DNA of 64,000 nucleotides from Diplonema japonicum (Eukaryota > Euglenozoa > Diplonemea > Diplonemida > Diplonemidae), in the NCBI GenBank assembly GCA_964019335.1, contig OZ025680.1, positions 434,001 to 498,000 on the forward strand. The letters are read 5' to 3'. Numbering within the stretch: position 1 is the first letter of the stretch; every line of letters begins with the position of its first letter. Of the stretch, positions 20,063 through 30,640 are shown in pieces. A program made the translations under genes and the position numbers. The notes under the pieces are model-generated. The model worked only from the letters and a program-made list of their open reading frames with translations. It was not told the origin of the DNA and did no database searches.

Positions 20063-20944
20063 TCCTCTTTTTTTTTTCGAAAAGAGTGCTTCCCCCCCCC
20101 CTTTTCCATACAAAACATTTTTTTTTTTCTCTCTTTCCCAGATTTTTTTTTCTCCCTCTCACTTTTTTTTTTCCTTCCCCCATTCTTTCCAACCCGCCTC
20201 CGAAAAAAAAACCCCATTTTTTTTATGATTTCTTTTGTTGCTTTTCTTGCATTCTTTAAAAAAAAAAAAAAAAAAAAAATGACGCAATAGGTAACTATAG
20301 AAATAAAAAGAACAATGTGCGGCGGAGAAATCTACATGGTGTCGGGGGTGCGAGTTGCCACTACATCTGCAATTGAAGCCACAAGGCTGTGTGATCAAGG
20401 GATGCCTCAATGTTGTGGGCTGGTGGTGTGTCAGTGTAACTCCCCGAGCATGGCATGCAGTGAATTTAGTAACAGAGCATAAGGGGCAAGAAATCTTCAG
20501 TCTTACATTCAGGAGGGGCGAGGCTGTACGCCTCTCGTGTGGGGCGTGTGTTCGTTTTGGGAAAAAAAAAAAGAAAAAAAATAAAAAATACAGGGTGCTT
20601 TCTTTTGTTGTCATGATTGTATATGTGTGTGTTCCATATATTTTTTTTCTTTCTTACCGGATTTGTATTTATATTGTTCAGCTTTAATAATGGTCTGGGG
20701 ATTTAGTGTACTGTATAAAGTATGTACCTTTTTCGGATTTTGGACCCAACTTGGGACTTTTTTACAGAACAATACAAAAGATTATTTTTTATTATTTTTG
20801 GCTTGATCCCCCCCCCCCCCCCCCCCCCCAGGACAGACCCCACTAAAATCAAAGTCACGTTTTCCTACTTATTTACCACCTTAAAGCAGTTCCAACATAA
20901 ATAATCATTTAAAAAAATCCAACCCTATACCCTGAATAAAAAAC
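19993..20944. other. Intergenic region, homopolymers and an unassigned mixed-composition island
   Basis: An A run of about 50 nt (20011-20060) follows the actin stop. The stretch 20280-20560 has balanced base composition and no good frame on either strand; it could be a noncoding RNA or relic, but I cannot identify it. Repeat sequence shared with 22035-22130 lies at 20655-20783, and a C run at about 20808-20830. Confidence 0.6.
20655..20783. repeat. Repeat flanking the Myb-like gene, left copy
   Basis: Positions 20721-20775 match 22061-22115 directly (TATGTACCTTTTTCG, then CCCAA-TTGGGAC, then ACAATA). Positions 20655-20678 match 22107-22130 in reverse orientation with one mismatch (TACCGGATTTGTA core). 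The left copy is therefore internally inverted relative to the right one. Confidence 0.65.
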
Positions 20945-21911
20945 ATGTCGCTCCATGGCTTCTTGACTGCCCGTGACCGGTACGCGCCCATTGCAGGGGC
21001 TTCAACAGGCCTCTCCCCCCCAGCCGCCAGGCAGGCAGTGGAGGAAGAGATGTCCCGCTTGGAGGAACCCCAGCCTGCCCAGAAGAACAAGAAGTGGACC
21101 GAGGCAGAGAAGGAGGAGCTGGGTGAACTGGTCCGGCAATTCGGCCTTTCAGCCGGAACGCGGAAATGGAACGAGAAGCACCCCAACAAGACTGCCTCGA
21201 AGGTTGCTGACCGGGCGAAACAGGACGTCATAGCTAAGCTATGCAAGCGATCCCGCGAGATTGCCCATGGTGGGGGTGGGGAGGAAGAACCTGCAGATTA
21301 TGCGTCCTTTTATTCTTGCCTGAAGTGTCGAGGTTTACCGCAAGCTAACAGAAACCACAATCCGGGCCAGGGTTCGCTTACCTTTTTAACGATCTCCCAC
21401 CCGGGTCTGCAACCGTGCCCCCCACTGAGGACGTTCCTGCGCCCTCGCCTGCCCTCCGCTCCCGCCTTCCGAGGTCGGGCTGGTTCGAGAAGTGGTGGAT
21501 GCAGATGCAGGAGTTGACCCGATGGAGATTGATCCATTGGGGCCATTGGGACTGTCAGTCAACCCAGAACCAGCACCCGAAGACCCGGACATTGAGATCA
21601 ATGAGATGTTCAGCAGGCTGGGCATCGACATTTCTGATGCACCTTCTTCTGACGAAGAAGCAGAAGAAGAAGAAATGCCTAACCAAGAAGCCTCAGCCCC
21701 AAGCCAAGCAGCGGCACCAAGCCAGGTGACCCCAAGCCAACGAACGAACAACGTGATGAGGGTGCCCTGCCCCAACTGCAGCGCAACCCTCAAGCAGGTT
21801 AGAAAGGAGACCAGTGTGGGAATGCTCTGGTGAGCATGACATGAGCACCCGCGGGAGGGTCGCCCGTCCTGCGACTATGTGGTGTGCTTTACGTGCAGGA
21901 CTGGGCAATAG
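20945..21911 (+). CDS. Myb/SANT-like protein with C-terminal zinc motif, exon structure partly unresolved
   Basis: The first exon opens at ATG 20945. Residues about 55-95 (KKWTEAEKEELGELVRQFG, then RKWNEKHP) resemble a SANT/Myb helix set. The frame must change between about 21300 and 21473, where one or more introns or a frameshift occur; I cannot place the sites with confidence. From 21429 on another frame reads an acidic region (PEPAPEDPDIEINEMFSRLG, then SSDEEAEEEE). A second intron of 48 nt (21798-21845, GTTAGA...GAG) would join CPNC to a CDYVVCFTC motif and a TAG at 21911, giving C-x2-C...C-x5-C-x2-C. A transcription or chromatin role is possible, but the family is not recognised. Confidence 0.6.
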
Positions 21912-22034
21912 TGAACTAGAATTGCGGTAATACCACCCCCTCCCCGGCTGGGGGGTATTTTGTTTTTGTCTTGGGATTTTTTATTTTTAGAGATATTTTC
22001 TGGGATTTTTTTTTATTTTTGTAATTTTTATGTT

Positions 22035-22130
22035 CTGTCTTAATGGTGTTCTGTAAATATTATGTACCTTTTTCGAATTTTTTGCCCAATTTGGGACTTT
22101 TCACATAACAATATAAGTACAAATCCGGTA
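22035..22130. repeat. Repeat flanking the Myb-like gene, right copy
   Basis: Direct and inverted matches to 20655-20783 are described in that entry. The core CCCAATTTGGG is itself palindromic. Confidence 0.65.
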
Positions 22131-22469
22131 TCTATAATTGAAAGGGAGAGAATATCTCTGTGTTCCCTCCCCACGCTGATTCCGCGCTGCCCTGACTGAG
22201 TGTGGAAACCTTTCTTTTCTTTTTTTTCTTTTCCATTCATGCTGAAAAGGAATGCCTGTTGTAATAATCAAGGGCCTCCGTTATGAGTTACTTTTTTTTT
22301 AATTGCAGGTCCTTTACCCTTCTTTTTCCCCCCCCCTTTTTTTTCTCTTCAGGAAATAAATACAATTTCTGAGCAGTAGTTTGGAGTATCAGCGCACGGA
22401 CTTTTCTTTTTTTTTTTTTGGGTTGTGTGTGATTTTTTCACCCCCGTCGTTTTTTTCCAGCAATAAGAA

Positions 22470-22595
22470 TAAAAAATATGATTTTATGCAACTCATGCCG
22501 AGCAGCAACAAAAAAAAAAAAAAGAGAAGTAAATGACTTCTAGCAACTATTTATTTTTCCTGCTCGTGCGGACTGAGACATAAGTCATAAAAGAA
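22470..22595 (+). repeat. Dispersed hairpin repeat, copy A (diverged)
   Basis: It shares ATTTTATGCAACT, ATGCCGAGCA, TGCTCGTGCG and GACATAAGTCATAAA with copy B at 44798-44940, in the same order, with a different middle. Confidence 0.6.
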
Positions 22596-22792
22596 GAAAG
22601 CAAAAAAAAAAGAAGAAAAAATGTGTTCCCTCCTTCTATTTCTCTGTGCATGCCTATACAATATCCGACTTTTTGTTTTTTTAGGAAGAAGCAGAGAAAT
22701 AAGAAAACCGAAGAAATAAATATTATAAAAAAAAAGGAGTGGCTATAAATAAAAATAAAACAATTAATAAATTCAAATTTAACTACATACCA

Positions 22793-22843
<51 letters not shown>

Positions 22844-23743
22844 AATGTAGCGCAATGGACCCTTCCAAAATGTGAACACAGAGAAACCTTATTAGTTTGC
22901 ATCCCTTCTCTATCTTCTCACTTGCTTTTTTTTTTCTTACGCACTAAGTCCGCAGTCTCTAAGGGACGTTAGAGGAAGGGAAGCGTTTGTTCTGTCCCCC
23001 CCCCCCCCCCCCCCGGAGAATTTTTGAGACAATCATTCCTTTTTTCCTCACACCCCCTCTGCTTAGAGCTCGCCATTTTATGCGGACCTAGCTCCCATGT
23101 TAGGCTCATCTTTTAAGGGAAAAAAAAAAGAAATAAGAAAAAAAAAAAAAACAAAGATAGAAACGAAGCTACAACTTGAGCTTGGCAATGTTGGGGGTTG
23201 TTTGTCCCTATTTATTTTTACCCCCCTTTTTTGCGGGAATTCGGCCCACCGGGGTTGATACCTCTCCCTTCCCCTTCCCCTCCCGCACCCTACTTTGTTA
23301 TGTTATGTTGATAGGAAGAAGGAAAAAGAGGGAACAGAAAGTCGTAAAACTAATGATAATAATTAAACCCCCCCGCCTGTTGACACTGGGCAACAATAGC
23401 TGGTCGGGCTTTTTTTTTTTTTTTTTTTTCTCTTTTCCGGAAAAAAAAAAAAAAAAAAAAAAAAAAGGTGACAGTGCTGTTTTAACGGTAAACTCCAGAC
23501 GTTGGTAGCCCCACGCCTTGGCCTTGGAAACTTCTCCTATAAGTTGGTTCAAAAAACTCTTTTTGGCCAACGGGCCCAGGCTGTGGCTGTCACATTTCAT
23601 CGCTGTCGCATAAGATTTACGGTAACTTCAGCCCTTAAATTTTTTTTCATTCTTTCTCCCCTCCCCCACCCCTTCTTCCTTTCCTTTACCCTCTTTTGCT
23701 GGTTCGTATCGTAACGCTTCTCCCTTCAGGTGCCTAACGCAAA

Positions 23744-25051
23744 ATGACCGACGCTGAGTACATTCAAACCCACAACATCGACCCCCTGTTCGAGGGTGCC
23801 ATTAAGGGGCTTGCGAGAGACAAACCTGACAACATCGGGAGATGGATGGCTGATTACTTGAAGGGTGAGAAGGAGGCGGGCCCCTCTGGGGGCAGTGTTG
23901 AGTGGCTTATGGCGAAAGATGTTTCCGAAAAGCTCGAGAAGGCAATCGCCGCCCTCGTGGCTGCCAAGCCTGCGTCTCCAAAGTCATGGCTTCAGGACTA
24001 CTTCAAGAATTGCGAAGGCTGCACAGGGTCCTGCTCCGAGGCACCCGTCGACATAGAAGACATGGCAAGAGCAAAGGTTTTCTGCAAAGGTCCCATCCCC
24101 ACTGCGGTTGAAGCAGGCAAAACTTACTTCTGGTGCTCCTGCGGCTACTCTCAAAACCAGCCCTTCTGCGACGGGACGCACCGCAGCATCAACGAGCAAT
24201 ATGGTACGAAGTTCGCCCCCAAGAAATTCGTTGCCAGCGCGACAGGTGAGGAGGACTTCTGTGGATGCAGGCGGTCTGAGGACCCCGTTATCTGCGATTA
24301 CTCGCACTTGGACCTCTCCGACGGTGAGGGTGGCAGAGAGCCTGTGGTGACATCATTCTCTGACTACACTGTGGTGGAGAACAAGATGTACAACCACGAC
24401 ACAGTGCTGCTGACAGTACAGAACAACGACAAGAAGGGTGAGGAGCTTGCCAAGTCGTACCATTTCTCGTTGCGCATTGGGGGCAAGGCACGCCCATACA
24501 CACCCACACACTATGACGCAGCGACAGGGACCGTGCAGCTCCTTGTTAAGGTGATCGAAGGAGGAGCTGTCTCGCCGAAGGTGAGGGACCTCAAAGTGGG
24601 TGAAACCGTTGAACTGAAGGGGCCGTCTCCTGGGGAGTACTACTGCGAAGGGCAGCACGATGTGGTGGTGTTGCTTGGAGGGGGGTCTGGTTTGACCCCG
24701 CTGCTCCAGGTGGCGCAGGAAGCAGTGGAAAAGAACAGAAGCATCGAACTGTATCTGCTGTACAGCAACAAGACTGCGAAGGACATGCTGTGGAGGACAG
24801 AGCTGCAGATGCTGAAGGACAAGCACCCTGGTGTGCTCAAGTCCGTGACGCATCACCTCACACGAGACAAGGACGCAGCCGGGGAAGGGGTCCATTGCGG
24901 GCGTGTCACTGCTGATGTTATCAAAAAAATTGTCCCACCTGCTTCGTCATCCCACTGCGCCATCCTATGCGGTACTCCAGAGTTCAACAAAGCCATGCAC
25001 GCTGCTTGCAAAACTGTAGGGTACACTAAATCTCAAATCGTCATTTGTTAG
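23744..25051 (+). CDS. Fusion: RIIa-like + tandem CDGSH iron-sulfur + cytochrome b5 reductase-type oxidoreductase
   Basis: The product has 435 residues. Residues 5-40 resemble an RIIa/Dpy-30 dimerisation-docking helix pair, and residues 60-90 look like a second degenerate one. Residues 131-146 form a CDGSH [2Fe-2S] site (C131, C133, C142, H146, in PFCDGTH), and residues 173-188 form a second one (C173, C175, C184, H188, in CDYSH). From about residue 200 to the end is a ferredoxin-reductase-like module with the FAD motif RPYTPT (250-255), the nucleotide motif GGGSGLTP (312-319) and a late CGTPEF. It would pass electrons from NAD(P)H through flavin to its own clusters. No membrane anchor or transit peptide is evident. 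The order CDGSH then reductase in one chain is unusual. Confidence 0.88.
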   Translation: MTDAEYIQTHNIDPLFEGAIKGLARDKPDNIGRWMADYLKGEKEAGPSGGSVEWLMAKDVSEKLEKAIAALVAAKPASPKSWLQDYFKNCEGCTGSCSEAPVDIEDMARAKVFCKGPIPTAVEAGKTYFWCSCGYSQNQPFCDGTHRSINEQYGTKFAPKKFVASATGEEDFCGCRRSEDPVICDYSHLDLSDGEGGREPVVTSFSDYTVVENKMYNHDTVLLTVQNNDKKGEELAKSYHFSLRIGGKARPYTPTHYDAATGTVQLLVKVIEGGAVSPKVRDLKVGETVELKGPSPGEYYCEGQHDVVVLLGGGSGLTPLLQVAQEAVEKNRSIELYLLYSNKTAKDMLWRTELQMLKDKHPGVLKSVTHHLTRDKDAAGEGVHCGRVTADVIKKIVPPASSSHCAILCGTPEFNKAMHAACKTVGYTKSQIVIC

Positions 25052-25924
25052 AGTCACTTCTCGTACATTTGAAGCACATGTTCCACTTTTTTTTTTTTAA
25101 ATGTATTTTCCTGTTGTTTTGACAACCTTTCTGTGTTTTCTTTCTTTCTATTTGTGGCATGCCTTTTTTCTTTTTGTTTTACAAAAAAAAAAAGTTTTTT
25201 TTTTTTTTTACCTCCCTTCCCTCGTAGTCGCTCGTTATTTTCCTGTGAAGGCAGGTATGTGCAACATCCCCACGGGAAAGCATGGGTTTTTGGGCTGGGT
25301 ATGGGTTTGGCCACGCCTCTATTCTTCTGTTGCAAAGTTGTGTAAGACTACGGCTACCTAAAACCAGTGTATCTGGAAAGTGGCAGTTCATTGAGAAAAT
25401 TGTGTATTTTTGTGTGTGGTTATTGCCTTTTTATATGTGTTTTTTTTCTCTCTCTTAGTTTTCTTCATACGAAATCAGCTACTGTCGCAGACCCCCTGCG
25501 GATAAGAAGCAGGATACAAATAAAAAAAAAAAACTGTTCACCCCCCTTCGACGAGGACCAAACATTATTATATTTTTTTTCCCCTCTCCTCAAACTACAT
25601 TAGCAATTAAAAAAAAAACCTTCCTCCCTTTCCCCCCCCCTTCTTATTTTCCCCTTCGACTCCCTCCTTCGAGCATAAGTCCTTGGTGTCTAGATATTGG
25701 CATAGGTGGGATTCTTCCCCTTCTCTTTATTTTTATAAATAGCTTCTAGTGCGGGTTGAAGCAGTCTTTTTTAGCACGGACATTAACCCCACGGGATTCT
25801 TTTTGTTTTCTTTTTTCTTTTTTTGTTTTTTTTTTTTGTTTATTTACCAGTTTTTATTATTATCCACAAGAAAAACAAATACTAAAAAAAAGACAATATT
25901 TCACCCTTTAAAAAAAAAAAAGAA
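25052..25924. other. Intergenic region, no gene seen
   Basis: Mostly T-rich and A-rich tracts with short mixed stretches (25230-25400 and 25470-25510). It ends TTTACCAG (25844-25851), a further T-rich piece with CCACAAG, and an A-rich leader to the next ATG. Confidence 0.65.
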
Positions 25925-28900
25925 ATGGCCCTTGCACACGCGTACGACGTAGTAACCAGCGAACAGGCTTTTCACGACACCATCGCACTTCTCAACAATG
26001 CAGATGCAGTGGCCCTTGACCTGGAGGGCTACGATCTTGGGAGGATCGAGCAGGACGGCAGGGGGAAGATAGGCTTAATCCAAGTATGCGGTGCCTTCGG
26101 GTGCAAGTTAATCGACGTAGTCGCTCTAGAAAATGAAAATGTGGACATCATGAGCGAGGGTGGCGGCTTGAAAGGATTCCTGGAGAACCCCGACATAACG
26201 AAGTATATGTACGGCTGTCCCACCGATTGCGACGCCCTCCACGACCAGTACAATGTGAGGGTGAAGAATATCCTCGATTTGCAGCTCCTGTGCATTGTCA
26301 AGGAGAAGATGAAGAAACCTGTCAATTCCTTGAAATCCCTGGCCGCGTTCCTCAAGGAAAACAAGGTCAGCACCGACACAAAAGACCCAATCTCAGAAAG
26401 AATGAAGACAAGTGGATCTGCGTTCTGGGTAGAGCGACCCCTCCCCGACGATTGCTTGGCATATGCAGCAGCAGATGTGAAAACCTTGTGGGATCTCAAG
26501 AGAATTATCGGGAGTTACAAGGTGAAGCTGGGGAAGGCGTCAGAGAAGTACTCGCAGACGAGGATTGACGTGAAAAAAAACAGTGTGGTAAATGGGCCTT
26601 ATGTGCAGCATGGGTATCTCCCCTTGGGAGTGTGCAGCCCTCCTGTGAAGGGCACTGAGGAGTTCGAGGAGTGTACTTTCTGCACACGTCGTGTTCATGT
26701 TGCTTTTTTAAGTTCGAACAAGTGCTTTGTGTGCAAAGAGATCGACAGGAATACTGCTCCCTCCCAACACACTCGGGTTATCAAAGACGAGACACGCGAC
26801 TTCAACACAAAAGAGTCCCGCAAGGTGTTGGAGCGCATCACCTGTCTCCCCGAAGATGCCACCATTGAAGAGCTGCTGGGATCGAACTCAGTTTCCGGTG
26901 CCAGACCCCTCGATTTTTTGCGCGAAAAAATGAACGGGGAGAGGATTAAGATCAGCGATGAAAGGTTAGAGAACACCAATCTGAGTCCTGAAGAGAAGGA
27001 GAAGGCACGTAGGTCTCGGACTGTGCTTGATGAAAAATGGTACGTATACCAGCAGGGGGTCAATGAGGTTGCTGCTGTACAGAAGAAGCTGAAAGGCAAC
27101 ATGCTCAAAGTCTTTACCTTCGAGAAGCTAGACAATCTGATCAAACCACCGCAAGACAAAAATGGTTTTAAAGATGACCACAAACTCTTTCGCATCATCG
27201 AAGATTGGAACCCCACCATGTTAAAGTCTCGAGCAAAGCCTCTCGATGAGAAGCACGACTGCTCAAGTTTTGACAAGTTCTGCAAGATGCACTTGAGGCC
27301 AATCGTGACGAACTTCAAGCAGTCTCTGCAAGATGGGTTACAAAATCAAAATACACAAAGCTTTCAAGCCTGTCGTGTCCCGGAGGTAGACGTGCCTGAA
27401 AAATTTAAGGGAAAGGTTGTCATGAAGGGCACGCTTCCTGTGCTGGACTATTCCTTCACCAATGCCGTCGTTCTCCTCGCTGCAGGCGAGAAACACGTCC
27501 GTGATGACAACGAGTACCTTGCGATAGCCCGCGTACTGGACACCTCACTGTCAAAGCAGACTGTGGAACCCGTCATGTTTACTGTGTCCTTCTGCGGGAC
27601 AGCACCCACACGATGCGATTTGCAACGGTTCAGAGAGAATGTCACTGTCACCGCACTAGAGTCACTGACAACTCATATGCGCTCCTACGGTGCGTGCTAT
27701 TCAGGGTGTGCACCTGCTTTCGCATCTGAGTTCTCCTACAATCTTGACCAGCAGGACACCTCGGAAGAAAGCGACTGGGATGATGCGGCCTCTGAACGTG
27801 GAATGATCGAAGACAGTTCCAGTGGTAGTTCCAGTGACTTTGGCTTCAATTGGTTTGGTGGTGGCACTGTTATTGACGAACGTGAGAAACCCCCCCCCAC
27901 GCGGAGCGCATGCCCAGTTCTTCCGTCTCCGCACGAAGCGAACACAAAAGGTCTTGACAAGTCTCAAAAGGCAGCTGTCGACAACTACCTCACTAGTACG
28001 AGTAAAGTACACATCATCGAGGGGCCACCTGGGACTGGTAAGACAAAGACCCTCACCGGCATTGTGCTGAACACACCAAGGAGCAAGGATCACAAGATCC
28101 TGGTGACTGCACCTAGCAACGCGGCTGTGCAGGTAATAGCGAAGGCCTTGTTGCGTGAGGGTATAAATGACTTTATGCTCAACGGTGTAGCAGACGCGGT
28201 GCCCGACGAGCTGAAGGCACACTCACCGGACGTTGCATCGCGCGACGCCATTGCGTGGTGCCGCAAGGCATGGAAGAGCATCGAGGCAAAACGCATCGTG
28301 CCGGTGAATGACAAAAAGAGCATGCTTGATCTCAGCAAACTGCTGGAGGAGCTTTACGAAGAGTACTGTAAACAACGGAAGGTAGTGCTAGAAATCACGC
28401 ACTGCTCTGCGGAAAGCCTCCCCCTTCCCAAACCTCTTTCCTCTGGCACCAGCTTCGAGTGCGTCAAGCACTTCAGGGAGAACTTGTACGGGTGTATGTG
28501 CCGGCTTATCTCCGTGGATTTTGGCCAAGCCTTAGACGAGGCACCCATAGTGATGTCGACGCTGGTGTCTGCCGGGCGGCCTGGCATAATGAGGTTAGAA
28601 AAAACGGTGCGCTTGATGCTAGTGGACGAGGCCGCGCAGGCGCTGGAACAAGATCTAATGATCCCGTTCAGGCTACTACCAGCTTCCCTGATGTTGGTCG
28701 GCGATGTGAAGCAGTTGGGAGGCATCGGCAGTCAGGAGTTCACGGAGAAAGGGTACTGTGAATCAACAATGGAGAGGTTGCTAAAAAAGGGGGTAGCATC
28801 CTCCAAGCTGAGCACACAGTACAGAATGCATCCTGACATACAGCAGTTCCCCAGAGATTGCTTTTATAAAGGATACACCCTAGAAGCTGACAAGTCGGTG

Positions 28901-29404
28901 TTAAAGAGGGGGCTCTTGAAGGGTTTACCGCCTGTTTCCTTTCACGACTTGCCCACAGAGGAAGGGAAACTGAAACCGGAATCGAAGTCGTTTGTGAACC
29001 ACGGTGAGCTGCAGATGGTGATGGGGATGCTGTGCCATCTTGTGCCGAAACTCCGTCACACGAAAAAGACAGTGGGTGTCATCACCTTTTACAAAGACCA
29101 GGCGACACTGATTCGTGAACATTGTTTGAAGTCCGGGCTCAGCGACGTACGTGTCAACACTGTGGACTCTTTCCAAGGCGGCGAGCATGATGTCATTTTA
29201 CTGTCCTTTGTACGTTCCAACGAGAATCACGATGTAGGCTTCTTAGACGATGCGAGGAGACTCAACGTTGCCCTCACCCGTGCAAAGCAAGCCATGGTGG
29301 CGGTCGGCAACCTGAACACTCTGCAAAACTCCCGAAGCCCCTCCCTGTGCAGCTTCGCGGAAGATGTGATCAAGAGGAATCTGGTATTACATCACACGCA
29401 GTAG
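25925..29404 (+). CDS. Fusion of DEDDy 3'-5' exonuclease, zinc motif and UPF1/SEN1-like SF1 helicase
   Basis: The product has 1159 residues in one exon. Residues about 20-195 are an RNase D/EXD-like exonuclease: D32 and E34 in ALDLEGYD, an aspartate in GCPTDCDAL, and Y180...D184 in YAAADVKTLWDL, the DEDDy pattern. Residues about 245-280 hold CTFC and CFVC, a likely zinc knuckle. The C-terminal half is an SF1 helicase: Walker A GPPGTGKT (700-707), DEAAQALEQ (901-909), GDVKQLGG, STQYRMHP, then VDSFQGGEHDVILLSFVRSN and RLNVALTRAK. It probably degrades or remodels RNA in surveillance or silencing. A decayed piece of a similar helicase follows downstream. Confidence 0.9.
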   Translation: MALAHAYDVVTSEQAFHDTIALLNNADAVALDLEGYDLGRIEQDGRGKIGLIQVCGAFGCKLIDVVALENENVDIMSEGGGLKGFLENPDITKYMYGCPTDCDALHDQYNVRVKNILDLQLLCIVKEKMKKPVNSLKSLAAFLKENKVSTDTKDPISERMKTSGSAFWVERPLPDDCLAYAAADVKTLWDLKRIIGSYKVKLGKASEKYSQTRIDVKKNSVVNGPYVQHGYLPLGVCSPPVKGTEEFEECTFCTRRVHVAFLSSNKCFVCKEIDRNTAPSQHTRVIKDETRDFNTKESRKVLERITCLPEDATIEELLGSNSVSGARPLDFLREKMNGERIKISDERLENTNLSPEEKEKARRSRTVLDEKWYVYQQGVNEVAAVQKKLKGNMLKVFTFEKLDNLIKPPQDKNGFKDDHKLFRIIEDWNPTMLKSRAKPLDEKHDCSSFDKFCKMHLRPIVTNFKQSLQDGLQNQNTQSFQACRVPEVDVPEKFKGKVVMKGTLPVLDYSFTNAVVLLAAGEKHVRDDNEYLAIARVLDTSLSKQTVEPVMFTVSFCGTAPTRCDLQRFRENVTVTALESLTTHMRSYGACYSGCAPAFASEFSYNLDQQDTSEESDWDDAASERGMIEDSSSGSSSDFGFNWFGGGTVIDEREKPPPTRSACPVLPSPHEANTKGLDKSQKAAVDNYLTSTSKVHIIEGPPGTGKTKTLTGIVLNTPRSKDHKILVTAPSNAAVQVIAKALLREGINDFMLNGVADAVPDELKAHSPDVASRDAIAWCRKAWKSIEAKRIVPVNDKKSMLDLSKLLEELYEEYCKQRKVVLEITHCSAESLPLPKPLSSGTSFECVKHFRENLYGCMCRLISVDFGQALDEAPIVMSTLVSAGRPGIMRLEKTVRLMLVDEAAQALEQDLMIPFRLLPASLMLVGDVKQLGGIGSQEFTEKGYCESTMERLLKKGVASSKLSTQYRMHPDIQQFPRDCFYKGYTLEADKSVLKRGLLKGLPPVSFHDLPTEEGKLKPESKSFVNHGELQMVMGMLCHLVPKLRHTKKTVGVITFYKDQATLIREHCLKSGLSDVRVNTVDSFQGGEHDVILLSFVRSNENHDVGFLDDARRLNVALTRAKQAMVAVGNLNTLQNSRSPSLCSFAEDVIKRNLVLHHTQ

Positions 29405-30160
29405 TGACGTTAAAGAAGTAAACAACTTTCTTTTGAAAACTTTTTTTTAATTGTCACCCCCCCCCCCCCACTTTTTACCACGTTTTTAAGGCATGTGCCC
29501 CCCCCCCCCCCCCCCCAGGGCTATGTTGGCAAGGAACCGCGTTTCCTTAAGTATCTGAAAATAATAAACAGCATTTTTTTCTTTTCATTTTTTTTCTAAG
29601 CCGCAGACTGGTGGCGCTCTGGAATTGTTCGAATTCGACCTTGAGGTACTACCTTACTACTTAATAAAAACATTATGATAGGGCCTATCCTCGTATCACT
29701 TGGGTAAACCGATTCCTTAGCACAATTTTCAGGCCTCGGTCGCTATGCGACTGGGGCTGCAACTACCCCTCCTTTTTTAAATGTCTCTTTTTTTAAGAAA
29801 ATGTCTTTTTTTTTTTTTTTTTTTTAATGTTGCAAACCCATTTTTTCTTTCTTTACCGGTTACTCAATTGGGTACATTTGTAGACGCAGCGTTGTCACCC
29901 TTTCTCACCGATTTTAAGTTAGATGTTCCCCTCCCCTCCCCTTCCCATCCCCTCCCTGCCTCGTCCATCCTAACCGGTTTTATTTCCTCCCTGTGAACCC
30001 ACAGGACTTTACCGCATGCTTCTCTCCCTACCCCCGTTTTCTTATTGCTCTTCCTTCCTTCGTTCCTCTTTTTTATTTTCTTTGTTTTTTTTTTAAACCT
30101 CTTTTTTTATCCGTACCGTTTTTTTTCAATTTTTTATTGGAAATCAATCACAGGGCTAAC
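29405..30160. other. Intergenic region, C homopolymers
   Basis: No gene seen. C runs occur at about 29457-29470 and 29498-29517 and a T run at about 29805. The end is a pyrimidine tract with AATCACAG at 30145-30152, just before the relic reading frame. Confidence 0.65.
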
Positions 30161-30640
30161 ATGGACAAGTTCAAGTCGTTCATTCTAAAGACATCGTCCT
30201 GGGTAAAGTGAATGCAATACAGAAGCACCCAGATCCTGGTCCGCAACCAGCCACGTCGGCAAAGAGTTCAGTCTGGAACCCGATGGTGATGTGTGGAAAA
30301 AGATGTGTTGAAACAAGCCACGTCTGTAGAAATTGAGGTGATGGTTGAGAAGTGGCTCATCTATCCATAGACCAGACGGTGTTAAGAGTTAGGTGTGATT
30401 TCATCCTACAGCGCACAGGTAAAACTGATCAAAGTGAGCTGAACAACAGCTCACAGATAAGAAGTAACTCCTTCCAAGGCAGCGAGTGTGACGTGATCCT
30501 GCTGTCCTTCGTGGAAGGAGGAATTCAACTAGCAGGAAGAGGAGCAACGTCCCCTCACTCTGCCAGAAGACCCTAATGGTGGTAGGCACCTGTTGACACT
30601 TAGTAGAAGCCACTGTGACCTGGTCTGCTTGGACGGGATG
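30161..30640 (+). pseudogene. Relic of a UPF1-like SF1 helicase (C-terminal motifs)
   Basis: An acceptor-like CACAG and an ATG at 30161 open a frame that stops after 16 codons. Further on, 30465-30515 reads SNSFQGSECDVILLSF, matching the helicase motif VDSFQGGEHDVILLSF of the intact upstream gene. Shortly after, in another frame, NVPSLCQKTLMVVGT corresponds to the NVALTRAKQAMVAVGN motif. Spacing and order match a helicase tail with deletions and frameshifts, so this is a decayed duplicate or relative. Confidence 0.7.

Larger units (their letters stand above)
21912..23743. other. Long intergenic region with repeats and homopolymers
   Basis: No gene is supported. It holds the right copy of the repeat around the Myb-like gene (22035-22130), copy A of the hairpin repeat (22470-22595), a T run of about 45 nt ending at 22841, a C run at about 22998-23014, paired T and A runs (23411-23466) and a mixed-composition stretch at 23467-23640. 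It ends in a long pyrimidine tract with CTTCTCCCTTCAG at 23717-23729, 15 nt before the next ATG. Confidence 0.65.
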
